From Paenibacillus sp. (lineage in GTDB: Bacteria > Bacillota > Bacilli > Paenibacillales > Paenibacillaceae), in NCBI GenBank assembly GCA_029256665.1, contig JAQSXN010000243.1:1-6342 (forward strand): 6,342 bases of DNA, in the 5' to 3' direction. The notes beneath the pieces are model-generated. The model was not told the origin of the DNA. It worked only from the letters and a program-made list of their open reading frames with translations, and made no database searches. The translations under genes and the position numbers were made by a program. Positions 1 through 6,314 of this stretch are shown piece after piece; the first letter of the stretch is position 1, and the number at the start of each line of letters is the position of its first letter.

Positions 1-318
1 ATCAATTCTGCCGCGGAAGTACCCCGCCGCAAAACCCAATACCGCCCCGAAGCCTCCGGCGGCGCTAAGCGCGGCAAGCACCCAGAGCACGCTGGGGCGA
101 ATGCCGTAGATCAGGCGCGATAGAACGCATCGGCCGAGATGGTCGTTGCCGAGCCAGTAGCTCCACGAGGCGCCCGCGAATCGGAGCTCCATGTTGGCAT
201 CGCTCGGCGAATGTGGCGCGATCAGCGGGGCGCACAAGCCGATCAGAAGCGTAGCCGCGATGGCGGCAAGACTTGCCGCCGCCAATTTGTCCTTCATCAA
301 ACGCTGAAGCAGATTCAT
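1..318 (-). CDS. cntC: CntC, opine-metallophore ABC importer permease (partial, N-terminal 106 aa)
   Basis: This is the N-terminal part of a DppC/NikC-type inner-membrane permease that would pair with CntB to import the metal-metallophore complex; the rest lies beyond the left edge. Residues 12-33 form a first hydrophobic segment ending in PLIAP. Residues 55-75 carry the family hallmark (WLGNDHLGR, then VLSRLIYGIR), and residues 77-99 begin the second membrane segment, followed by GYFRGR. The hallmark is usually LGxDxLGRD; here the final Asp is Cys. The ATG abuts the TAG stop of cntB with no gap, and an AAGGAG (325-330) sits 6 nt upstream inside cntB, so translation is probably coupled. The DppC class is secure. 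The cntC name rests on its place after cntA and cntB. Confidence 0.9.
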   Translation of the reverse strand, partial: MNLLQRLMKDKLAAASLAAIAATLLIGLCAPLIAPHSPSDANMELRFAGASWSYWLGNDHLGRCVLSRLIYGIRPSVLWVLAALSAAGGFGAVLGFAAGYFRGRID

Positions 319-1251
319 CTAGAGCTCCTTTCTAAGCCGGGGGTTCATGGCCGCGTTCAGGACGTCCGACACGGTATTGAACAGGACGAACGCTACGGCA
401 AGCACAAGTACATAGGCTTGAATGATAGGGTAATCCCGGCCCAGAATCGAGTTGACGGTGAGCGTTCCCAGTCCCGGCCAGGCGAAAATATTTTCGACGA
501 CAACCGTACTGCCCAGGATGGTCGGGATAGCGAGCCCGAAAACCGAGACGGCAACCTGCAAGGAATTGCGCAGCACGTGCAACGTTAGCTTTCTCTCCGG
601 CAACCCGCAGGCTCTGCCGTATAGGACATAATCCTCGTTCAGATTGCTAAGCATCGAGCTTCTAATCACCCGGAAATAGATTCCCGCGTAACTGATTACG
701 ATGACGGCGACCGGGAGAGCGTAGCTGCTTGCGTCCTCCATCCCGCTGGTTGGAAACAAATCCAGCCTAACGGCAAAATACCAAACCATCAGCGCCGCCA
801 GAAGGTACGCAGGCATGGAAGTGAGCAGGAAGGACAAGCCCCTGACGGACAGATCCACCCACTTGCCTTCCCTCAAAGCGCAGATCACGCCAAGCGCAAT
901 GGAGAAGAGAACGATGAACAAGGAAGAGACCAACGTCAGCTTCATCGTGTTCAGCAGGGCCGGCCCCAGAAGCGACCATACCGGCTTGCCTGTAATAAAG
1001 GAATCGCCGAAGTCGAGCTGGAGGCTGGCCAGCAGCCAGTCCCCGTACCGCGCAAGCAGCGGACGGTCCATGCCAAGCTCCGCCCTTGTCGTCTCGATCA
1101 GCTCGGCGGTAATGCTCGGCACGCCTTGCGCGTGCAAGACCACCTCGGCGGGATCCATCGGCGACAGCCCGTTCAATATAAAAGTCAGAAACGAGATCAC
1201 GACCAGAAGCGGCACGACGACTCCAATCCTTCTTAACGCGTACAAGGCCAA
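319..1251 (-). CDS. cntB: CntB, opine-metallophore ABC importer permease
   Basis: A 310-aa DppB/NikB-type permease, full length for the family, forming the membrane channel with CntC. The N-terminus (RRIGVVVPLLVVISFLTFIL) is the first membrane helix, followed by the external region with LSPMDPAE. Further hydrophobic segments lie near residues 102-126, 139-163, 178-194, 233-252 and 277-297. The EAA-like loop that contacts the ATPase spans about 206-232 (EDYVLYGRACGLPERK, then LRNS), and the family segment VVENIFAWPGLG is at 251-262. The start is TTG at 1251: going upstream in frame there is no ATG or GTG before the TAG at 1264-1266, and a G-rich ribosome site lies 7 nt away. The gene follows cntA after 53 bp with no convincing terminator, so cntA-cntB-cntC looks like one transcript. 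Function in metallophore uptake is inferred from cntA and cntKLM. Confidence 0.93.
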   Translation of the reverse strand: MALYALRRIGVVVPLLVVISFLTFILNGLSPMDPAEVVLHAQGVPSITAELIETTRAELGMDRPLLARYGDWLLASLQLDFGDSFITGKPVWSLLGPALLNTMKLTLVSSLFIVLFSIALGVICALREGKWVDLSVRGLSFLLTSMPAYLLAALMVWYFAVRLDLFPTSGMEDASSYALPVAVIVISYAGIYFRVIRSSMLSNLNEDYVLYGRACGLPERKLTLHVLRNSLQVAVSVFGLAIPTILGSTVVVENIFAWPGLGTLTVNSILGRDYPIIQAYVLVLAVAFVLFNTVSDVLNAAMNPRLRKEL

Positions 1252-1258
1252 AGCATAT

Positions 1259-1265
1259 CCCCCCT
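1259..1265 (-). promoter_or_regulatory. Ribosome binding site deciding the TTG start of cntB
   Basis: On the minus strand this reads AGGGGGG and ends 7 nt before the TTG at 1251. It supports TTG as the true start, since no in-frame ATG or GTG exists between that codon and the upstream stop. An ATG at 1254-1256 is out of frame and soon meets a stop. A second in-frame TTG at 1245 is too far from the G-run to be preferred. Confidence 0.65.
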
Positions 1266-1304
1266 ACCATCCTAGCGTCTTCCGTGTCCACGGCAGATGC
1301 CGAT

Positions 1305-2915
1305 TTATTCGAAGCTCATCCCTTCAAACGGCAGCTCGAATTGCGTTTGTTTAAACGAAATCCCCTTCAATCCTGCAGGAGCAACGACCGTCACGCTGCC
1401 GTTGGTAAGCGGAATAAACACGGCTTCCTCATGAACGATCGTCAGAATATCCTTATACAAGCCTTTCCGGGTTTCTTCGTCCGTGGACACCATGACTTCC
1501 TCAATCTTCTGGTAAAGCTCTTCCGCTTGCGGGATGCCGCTTGTCGTGTGGCGATACGCGTTATCGGACGTGAAGGCCGTTATCGTGCTTTGCGGATCGT
1601 AAGCAAGTCCCCAAGTCTGGTTGAACAGCAGATCGTAATCGCCTGTCGATCTTCGATTCGCTATGGCGGAGGATTCTTCGCCCACAAGCTCCAGCTTCAT
1701 TCCGAGCTTTAGCGTTTCGCTCTGGAGCAGCTCGGCCTGCGTCTTCTGCGAGGACGAGTTCACATCGTAATAAAGCTTCATTGCGAGCTGACGGCCGTCC
1801 TTCGAACGAATCTCGGCTCCGTCCGCGATCGCCCAGCCTGCTCCCTCGAGCAGCTTTGCTGCCGCCTCCGGATTGTATTCTCTCTTCTGCAGCCCTGCAT
1901 CGGCATAGTTGACGTTGGACGAGAACAAGGTCTCCGCGGGAGTTTCCGTGCCGCTGAAGATCGTTCGGCTAATCGTTTCGCGGTCGATAGAATGCCAGAT
2001 CGCCTCTCTTACGGCCTTCTCGCTTACCGGACTAGCCGCCTGGCTGCTGTTCGCCACGATCATCTTCGTATTCATGGGATCGCTTCTTACGATTTGGTAA
2101 TCCCCCGAATCGGCGAGCCGTTGCATAGCTTCTACGTCGATGCTGTCGGTGCCGCGATCATCGGTGAAGACAAAGTTCACTTCGCCCTTCTCAAGCGCCA
2201 GCAATGTCGTTTCGCCGGACGGCAGTACCTTTGCCGTTAGTTTCTTGATTTTTGGCGCGCCGCCCCAATATTCCTCGTTCGCCGCGAATACGGCATATTG
2301 CTCCGTCACGTGTTCATCAAGTATGTATGGCCCCGTTCCGTGGAATGCCGTTACTCCGTCCTTCGTTTCTCCGTTGTCGAAATCCTTTGGGGAGATGAAT
2401 ACGTAAGGCCGGGTCATCGAAAGCTCCAGCAAAGTCGGGTAATAAATTTCGGTTAACGTCAGCTTGACCGTATATTCATCCACCACGCTCACATCGGCTA
2501 GCTTCGCGGACAGCTTGATCCAAGCATGTTTTTCGGCATTGCGCTGCACCGCGTCGATATTTTGTTTAACCGCCTCGGCATTAAACGGTTCTCCGTCATG
2601 GAATTTGACATCCTTGCGCAGATGGAACGTATAGGTCTTGCCGTCTTCCGAGATGTCCCAGGATTCCGCCAGCAGCGGCTTGATGCCTTCCGGCGTGTTC
2701 TCCACCAATGATTCGTAGAGGATGCCCTGTGCCGCCATGGATCCCGGATACAGATGCGGATTCATGTCGTTGATATCCTTCGAGGTGGCATAGATCAGCT
2801 CGTTCTCCGGTTCTGCCGATCCCTCTCGTTTATTGTTGCCCTCCCCGCTGCATCCTGCAAGCAATGCAACAACCAGAAGGAATGCTGTCAGTATGACCGC
2901 TTTGGTTCTTTTCAT
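1305..2915 (-). CDS. cntA: CntA, metal-opine metallophore-binding lipoprotein
   Basis: A 536-aa extracytoplasmic solute-binding protein of the peptide/nickel family (SBP_bac_5) that would capture the metal-loaded metallophore outside the cell and pass it to CntB/CntC. Residues 1-22 form a lipoprotein signal: MKRTK, a hydrophobic core, then the lipobox LAGC with lipidated Cys22. The family segment covers about 81-120 (AESWDISEDGKTYTFHLRKD, then FHDGEPF), and GTGPY is at 193-197. Several stretches agree with S. aureus CntA as I recall it: SMTRPYVFISPKDF (166-179), FTDDRGTDS (250-258), MNTKM (281-285), STGDYDLLFNQTWGL (423-437), YDPQSTI (439-445) and a C-terminus ELPFEGM. This makes it an opine-metallophore receptor rather than a generic oligopeptide or nickel binder. 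An AAGGAG at 2925-2930 lies 9 nt before the ATG. It is the first gene of the leftward operon. Confidence 0.93.
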   Translation of the reverse strand: MKRTKAVILTAFLLVVALLAGCSGEGNNKREGSAEPENELIYATSKDINDMNPHLYPGSMAAQGILYESLVENTPEGIKPLLAESWDISEDGKTYTFHLRKDVKFHDGEPFNAEAVKQNIDAVQRNAEKHAWIKLSAKLADVSVVDEYTVKLTLTEIYYPTLLELSMTRPYVFISPKDFDNGETKDGVTAFHGTGPYILDEHVTEQYAVFAANEEYWGGAPKIKKLTAKVLPSGETTLLALEKGEVNFVFTDDRGTDSIDVEAMQRLADSGDYQIVRSDPMNTKMIVANSSQAASPVSEKAVREAIWHSIDRETISRTIFSGTETPAETLFSSNVNYADAGLQKREYNPEAAAKLLEGAGWAIADGAEIRSKDGRQLAMKLYYDVNSSSQKTQAELLQSETLKLGMKLELVGEESSAIANRRSTGDYDLLFNQTWGLAYDPQSTITAFTSDNAYRHTTSGIPQAEELYQKIEEVMVSTDEETRKGLYKDILTIVHEEAVFIPLTNGSVTVVAPAGLKGISFKQTQFELPFEGMSFE

Positions 2916-2936
2916 GATTTGACTCTCCTTTTTATA

Positions 2937-2956
2937 AATAGTAAAAGTTACGATTA
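2937..2956 (-). promoter_or_regulatory. Zur/Fur-type operator-like palindrome downstream of the cntA promoter
   Basis: An imperfect 9-1-9 inverted repeat: AATAGTAAA (2937-2945), centre A2946, GTTACGATT (2947-2955), with 7 of 9 positions symmetric. Read on the minus strand, its 20 bases match 15 of 20 in the box at 3076-3095 beside cntK. The half GTTACGATT resembles the ATTACGATT half-site known from Bacillus Zur operators. It lies about 12 nt beyond the predicted cntA -10, so a bound repressor would cover the early transcribed region. The regulator is inferred; zinc (Zur) is favoured, iron (Fur) is possible. Confidence 0.5.
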
Positions 2957-2968
2957 GTCGACTTACTG

Positions 2969-2998
2969 ATTGTAATAATAACTATTATCATTTGTCAA
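2969..2998 (-). promoter_or_regulatory. Predicted sigma-A promoter of cntABC
   Basis: On the minus strand there is a perfect -35 TTGACA (2993-2998), an 18-nt spacer, and a -10 TACAAT (2969-2974; 5 of 6 to TATAAT). The start would fall near 2962, giving an untranslated leader of roughly 45 nt before the ATG at 2915. The Fur-like palindrome at 2973-2990 fills the space between -35 and -10. Prediction only. Confidence 0.6.
2973..2990. promoter_or_regulatory. Fur-like operator inside the cntA promoter
   Basis: An inverted repeat TAATAATA (2973-2980), centre AC, TATTATCA (2983-2990); 7 of 8 arm positions are symmetric. On the minus strand it begins TGATAAT, the left half of the classical Bacillus Fur box TGATAATNATTATCA, and the following GTTATTA matches the right half at 5 of 7 positions. 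It lies between the predicted -35 and -10 of cntA, where a repressor would exclude RNA polymerase. Fur is the best guess; Zur cannot be excluded because the two share similar boxes. Confidence 0.5.
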
Positions 2999-3035
2999 TC
3001 GATTTTTTCAATCCCTTTCTGACCGCAGAAAATGA

Positions 3036-3064
3036 TTGACGACCTGTAAATATATGACTATGAT
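3036..3064 (+). promoter_or_regulatory. Predicted sigma-A promoter of cntKLM
   Basis: TTGACG (3036-3041; 5 of 6 to consensus), a 17-nt spacer, then TATGAT (3059-3064; 5 of 6). Transcription would start near 3071, just before the palindrome at 3076-3096, and give a leader of about 80 nt before the cntK ATG. It is back-to-back with the cntA promoter; the two -35 boxes are 37 bp apart. Prediction only. Confidence 0.65.
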
Positions 3065-3075
3065 GGTAATGCGAC

Positions 3076-3096
3076 TATTCGTAATCATTACTAATA
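3076..3096. promoter_or_regulatory. Zur-like operator downstream of the cntK promoter
   Basis: A near-perfect inverted repeat with arms TATTCGTAAT (3076-3085) and ATTACTAATA (3087-3096) around C3086; 9 of 10 arm positions are symmetric. The core TCGTAATCATTAC closely resembles the Zur box of Bacillus and Staphylococcus (TCGTAATNATTACGA). It lies 11 nt beyond the predicted -10, so binding would cover the transcription start region. In S. aureus the cnt promoter is known to be under Zur and Fur control, which fits. The identity of the regulator is inferred. Confidence 0.65.
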
Positions 3097-3106
3097 AGTA
3101 TTATTA
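3089..3106. promoter_or_regulatory. Possible second (Fur-like) operator overlapping the Zur-like box
   Basis: On the minus strand this reads TAATAATA, CT, TATTAGTA. It shares the first 8 bases and 6 of the last 8 with the Fur-like site 2973-2990. It overlaps the right arm of the palindrome at 3076-3096. AT-rich sequence makes chance resemblance easier, so this is weaker than the other boxes. Confidence 0.35.
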
Positions 3107-3149
3107 AGCTTCTCCCCTATTCTGCACCATTTATCGGAGGGTTGTACGC

Positions 3150-4010
3150 ATGGAACAGGAAGTAGAGTTTATCAAATGCAGTCCCGCTAGCAACATGACG
3201 ATTCTTGTCCTGGACGAATTACCCGTCTCTCGGCATTCGCGCATCGCCTTGCAGATGATGGATGACGGCCACCTTGGCGCAGAGCAAGTCGGTTTCGTCG
3301 GGAAATCCGTTCTGCCCGGCGCCTCAGCCCGCCTTCGGATGGCCGGAGGCGAGTTCTGCGGCAATGCCTGCCTCGCGGTTGCCGCTTGCCTGGCATGGGA
3401 TCAAGGAGTGACGATGGGCGAGAAAGCGGCATTTATGTTGGAGGTCTCAAGCTCGGAAAGCCCAGTCATGTGCCTCGTCGAGAAACTGGAGAACGATTAC
3501 ATGTGCGAAGCGGCCATGCCCGCTCCAAGGGCAGTGGAACAAGCCGTCATTTCATTCGAAGGCATGCTGGTGGAGTTAGGCATCGTCCGCTACGACGGCT
3601 TCTTTCATCTGATCATCGATGCCGAACGCTTCGTGCTTGAACGGGAGTCTACAGAACGTCTCGCGAAGCTGCTGGCCGTCGCATCAGGTGACGGGCTGGT
3701 CGGAGTCATGTTATACCGTTCCTCCGCCTGCATGCTGGATCCCCTTATTTACGTACCCTCTTTGGGAAGCCTGATTTGGGAGAAGGGATGCGGCTCCGGC
3801 ACGGCTTCGCTAGGCTGTTATCTTGCGTGGCGCGATCGCGGCCCGGTTAACATGGCCATAAACCAGCCGGGAGGCACGATCCATGTTAGCGCAAGCTGGG
3901 AGGAGGGATTCATTGCCGACGTGAGCATTAGAACCGTCGTCGGCATCGTCGCCAGAGGAAAGGCATACGTAAACGAACGTATCGAATACTCATTGCAAGG
4001 GGGACTATGA
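3150..4010 (+). CDS. cntK: CntK, histidine racemase (DapF-like fold)
   Basis: A 286-aa cofactor-independent racemase of the diaminopimelate-epimerase family that would convert L-histidine to D-histidine, the first step of staphylopine-type synthesis. The two catalytic cysteines of the two-base mechanism are visible in the expected symmetric motifs: Cys70 in GGEFCGNA and Cys214 in EKGCGSGTAS. S. aureus CntK uses a similar pair. True DapF would carry ACGTGA-type motifs and sit with lysine or cell-wall genes; here it leads an operon with cntL and cntM. The ATG at 3150 is 8 nt after GGAGGG (3136-3141). The end overlaps cntL by 4 bp (ATGA), indicating coupled translation. Regulation is probably by metal limitation through the boxes upstream. 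The family is clear; histidine specificity rests on the neighbours. Confidence 0.93.
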   Translation: MEQEVEFIKCSPASNMTILVLDELPVSRHSRIALQMMDDGHLGAEQVGFVGKSVLPGASARLRMAGGEFCGNACLAVAACLAWDQGVTMGEKAAFMLEVSSSESPVMCLVEKLENDYMCEAAMPAPRAVEQAVISFEGMLVELGIVRYDGFFHLIIDAERFVLERESTERLAKLLAVASGDGLVGVMLYRSSACMLDPLIYVPSLGSLIWEKGCGSGTASLGCYLAWRDRGPVNMAINQPGGTIHVSASWEEGFIADVSIRTVVGIVARGKAYVNERIEYSLQGGL

Positions 4011-4831
4011 CAAACATGGAACTATTATATCGGCCGCTAAACCAATTTCTTGACCGATTCATGCAAGCCATCGAGGATTATGACGGCACAACCCGGCATG
4101 CCGAGAGACTGCAAGCGGCAATCGACGATTATTCGGCATTCATCACGAATACGAACAACCAGCTATACTGGTCGGAGCTCTCGTTCATGGATCACGAAAC
4201 GCTCCAACCGCTTGCGGCGCAGCTCCGCGACACCTCGGCCCGCTGCGTATCCATCATGGAGAAATATCGTGCTCTTAAGCTGCTGAACGGCGAAGATGAT
4301 GACCGGGAGTATTTTAAAAACATCGAAACTTCCATTGAGAAGGAGTTCGGGAGCTTCACCGTGTCGGCTCGATCCAAAGTATTGTTGATCGGGTCCGGCG
4401 CGTTTCCGATGACCCCTCTGCTCATCGCGGGACGGACAGGCGCGGAGGTTACGGGCATTGACATCGATGGCGAAGCCCTGGCATTAGGCAGACGAGTCAC
4501 GGAGCGCCTAGGTCCGCATTTGCCGATTCGCCAGGAACATCTTTCGCTTGAACAACTGCACAATATTTCAGAAATGACCCACATTATTATCAGCTCGACT
4601 GTATCGGTCAAATATGAGCTGCTGGACCGGCTGCATGCTGTCGCAGGACCGGATGTCGTCGTAGCCATACGATACGGGAACGGCTTGAAGTCATTGTTTA
4701 ATTACCCGATGGAAGCGACGGATGAACGGAAGTGGCAGCTCGCCGAGACGGCAATCCGTCCCGAGCATGTATTCGATGTCGCCTTGTACCGCAAGGCATT
4801 GACGCCCGTTCCGGCAAGGGGGGACTGCTAA
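4007..4831 (+). CDS. cntL: CntL, nicotianamine synthase-like aminobutyrate transferase
   Basis: A 274-aa enzyme that would transfer the 3-amino-3-carboxypropyl group of S-adenosylmethionine to the amine of histidine, giving the intermediate used by CntM. Residues 1 to about 115 are helical and polar. From about 124 a Rossmann-like methyltransferase fold begins: VLLIGSGAFPMT (125-136) is the SAM-binding glycine loop, GIDIDGEA (150-157) holds the acidic residues after strand 2, and VVVAIRYGNGLKSL (217-230) is a late conserved strand-loop. Unlike plant nicotianamine synthase, bacterial CntL performs a single transfer. The start overlaps the cntK stop (ATGA). The G-rich site ends only 3 nt before this ATG, so the in-frame ATG at 4016 is a possible alternative start that removes three residues. 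The stop overlaps cntM by one base. Confidence 0.93.
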   Translation: MTNMELLYRPLNQFLDRFMQAIEDYDGTTRHAERLQAAIDDYSAFITNTNNQLYWSELSFMDHETLQPLAAQLRDTSARCVSIMEKYRALKLLNGEDDDREYFKNIETSIEKEFGSFTVSARSKVLLIGSGAFPMTPLLIAGRTGAEVTGIDIDGEALALGRRVTERLGPHLPIRQEHLSLEQLHNISEMTHIIISSTVSVKYELLDRLHAVAGPDVVVAIRYGNGLKSLFNYPMEATDERKWQLAETAIRPEHVFDVALYRKALTPVPARGDC

Positions 4832-6135
4832 TGGACATCCTGCGCAGCGTTCTCGTCGCGGGTACCGGCCCAACTGCCGTACAACTCGCGGTGCTGTTTA
4901 AGAGATGGCGAAACAGCCGCGTCGGACTAGCAGGGCGCAGGTCTGTGCGCTCCGCCCCCTTCTTCGACGCCCTTCGCCAAAGCGGAGGAACGGTTGCCGT
5001 GGACGCGAGCGATCCGAAGCTGGAGGCTCTTGGAGGGCAATACGCCGTTGACGCTTTCTTCCTGGAATACATGGAGGCCGAAGGCAGCTGGGAGACGCTG
5101 ATTCTATCCGTAACGGCGGACGCCTACGTCGCCGTATTGGCCCAGTTGCCGCCAGAACTGCTGCGAAGCCTGCGCTGCGTCGCGCTGCTCTCCCCAACCT
5201 TCGGCTCCAACTCGCTAGTAAGCCATTATCTAAAGAATCGCGGCTGCACCGCTGAAGTGCTCAGCTTCTCCACCTATCTGGGAGACACTCGCAGGACTGC
5301 AGATCGCCAGCCGAACCGCGTTCTGACAACGGCGGTCAAACGCAAGGTTTATGCAGGCGCATCGCATTCATGCTCCGAGTCCTTAGAGTCGTTCCGGTTC
5401 TTGTACAAGGATGCCGGGATTGCCTTGGAGACAATGGATTCGGCTCTGGATGCCGAGACGCGCAACATTTCCCTGTACGTTCATCCGCCCTTGTTCATGA
5501 ACGACTTTTCGCTCGGCGCCATATTCGGACAGCCGGCCCTGCCGAAGTACGTCTATAAGCTGTTTCCCGAAGGCCCCATTACGGGAACGCTCATAAGCGA
5601 GATGCTAAGCCAGTGGAAGGAAATCTCGGCGCTTGTCGGGACGCTTGGCGCACAGCCGCTTAATCTGCTTCAATTTATGGTCGACGACAATTATCCCATC
5701 AGACCGGAGAGCATCTCCCGCAATCACATAGACGACTTTGCAAAGCTCGATCCGATTCATCAGCAATATTTGCTGTATATTCGATATGCGTCCTTGCTGA
5801 TCGATCCCTATTCGGAGCCGAACCGGGAGGGCAGATACTTTGATTTCTCCGCCGTCCCTCTCCGTTCCGTGTTCGTTAATCATGAAGACGAATGGGATAT
5901 CCCCCGCATGCCGAAGGAGGACGATTACCGTCTTAAAATCATTCAGGGAATTGCCCGATCGGCCGGCGTCCCTTGTCCGACTATCGACCGATTTGTTGCC
6001 CGCTATGATCAAGCGGTTGAGGAAGCAGCGAAAAGACTGTCCGGCAGCGCCTTGTCGGAAGCCTTCAGGACGCAAAGCTTCGAAGCTGATATTGAGCAGA
6101 TCTGCTCGGAGCTGCTGCCTGCCCGCTCTCTCTAA
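4831..6135 (+). CDS. cntM: CntM, opine metallophore (staphylopine) dehydrogenase
   Basis: A 434-aa NAD(P)H-dependent opine dehydrogenase that would reductively join a 2-oxo acid to the CntL product, the last biosynthetic step; S. aureus CntM is nearly the same length. The N-terminal Rossmann loop is VAGTGPTAVQLA (9-20). Arg36 in LAGRRS matches the arginine of S. aureus CntM that contacts the NADPH phosphate. Strongly conserved blocks follow: TADAY (95-99), LLSPTFGS (119-126), SFSTYLGDTR (145-154), LYVHPPLFMNDFSL (215-228, with invariant His218) and YKLFPEGPIT (242-251). Asp152 aligns with S. aureus Asp150, linked to pyruvate preference. The ATG at 4831 overlaps the cntL TAA (TAATG) and is 7 nt after AAGGGGGG (4816-4823). 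A longer frame open from 4732 is rejected because it would lie inside cntL and lack a ribosome site. Confidence 0.95.
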   Translation: MDILRSVLVAGTGPTAVQLAVLFKRWRNSRVGLAGRRSVRSAPFFDALRQSGGTVAVDASDPKLEALGGQYAVDAFFLEYMEAEGSWETLILSVTADAYVAVLAQLPPELLRSLRCVALLSPTFGSNSLVSHYLKNRGCTAEVLSFSTYLGDTRRTADRQPNRVLTTAVKRKVYAGASHSCSESLESFRFLYKDAGIALETMDSALDAETRNISLYVHPPLFMNDFSLGAIFGQPALPKYVYKLFPEGPITGTLISEMLSQWKEISALVGTLGAQPLNLLQFMVDDNYPIRPESISRNHIDDFAKLDPIHQQYLLYIRYASLLIDPYSEPNREGRYFDFSAVPLRSVFVNHEDEWDIPRMPKEDDYRLKIIQGIARSAGVPCPTIDRFVARYDQAVEEAAKRLSGSALSEAFRTQSFEADIEQICSELLPARSL

Positions 6136-6231
6136 TAACATTTATGGCGTGGATCGAAAAATAGTGTCGAAAGCCAATTGTTAACGGCCAACAGCAGCGT
6201 TATTTCTCGTTTTATCTGTATTTAAGGTTTT

Positions 6232-6314
6232 TAACGGACACAGATGCCTCTACCGACTACGTCTGGAAGTTATTTAGCTTCAATTCGGCTAAATAGAGGC
6301 TCTGCTGTCCGTTA
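6232..6314. repeat. Long imperfect palindromic element, candidate dispersed repeat
   Basis: Outer arms pair as TAACGGACA (6232-6240) with TGTCCGTTA (6306-6314) and GCCTCTA (6246-6252) with TAGAGGC (6294-6300), separated by 5-nt unpaired patches. Inside, TATTTAGC (6271-6278) and GCTAAATA (6288-6295) form a perfect 8-bp hairpin with a 9-nt loop; it shares two bases with the outer right arm, so the full outer and inner folds compete slightly. No U-tract follows, so it is not a standard intrinsic terminator, though it is the only strong structure after cntM and might stabilise the 3' end. It looks like the small palindromic intergenic repeats of Paenibacillus genomes; that is from memory and unverified. 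Confidence 0.55.

Noticed and set aside
139..588. Plus-strand open frame of 149 codons
   Set aside because: It lies opposite cntC and cntB, is very rich in Arg, Gln and Asp with no family resemblance, and has no clear ribosome site.
767..1291. Minus-strand open frame of 174 codons overlapping the start of cntB
   Set aside because: It is a shifted frame of the cntB coding region; the cntB frame encodes a clear DppB-type permease.
1290..1304. Small hairpin after the cntA stop (CGGCA and TGCCG with a 2-base gap on the minus strand) as a terminator
   Set aside because: The stem is only 5 bp, the loop is too small and no U-run follows; cntB starts 53 bp after cntA, so read-through is more likely.
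815..1354. Plus-strand open frame of 179 codons
   Set aside because: Antisense shadow of cntB and the 3' end of cntA, with low-complexity Ser/Thr composition and no recognisable domain.
2956..2963. Perfect 8-bp palindrome AGTCGACT near the predicted cntA transcription start
   Set aside because: Short, easily expected by chance, and not similar to the other operator-like boxes.
3111..3141. Pairing of TCTCC in the cntK leader with the GGAGG ribosome site as a translational switch
   Set aside because: Only 4-5 base pairs including a G-U pair, with no alternative structure visible; too weak to call a riboswitch or thermosensor.
3150..4010. Reading this gene as diaminopimelate epimerase DapF
   Set aside because: The fold family is the same, but the GGEFCGNA and GCGSGTA motifs and the position directly before cntL and cntM fit histidine racemase CntK.
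4732..4830. N-terminal extension of CntM by 33 residues
   Set aside because: It would be entirely within the 3' end of cntL, has no ribosome site, and puts extra sequence before the Rossmann loop; ATG 4831 has a good site and fits the family length.
5605..6141. Minus-strand open frame of 178 codons opposite cntM
   Set aside because: The plus strand encodes the conserved C-terminal half of CntM; the antisense frame shows no family motif.
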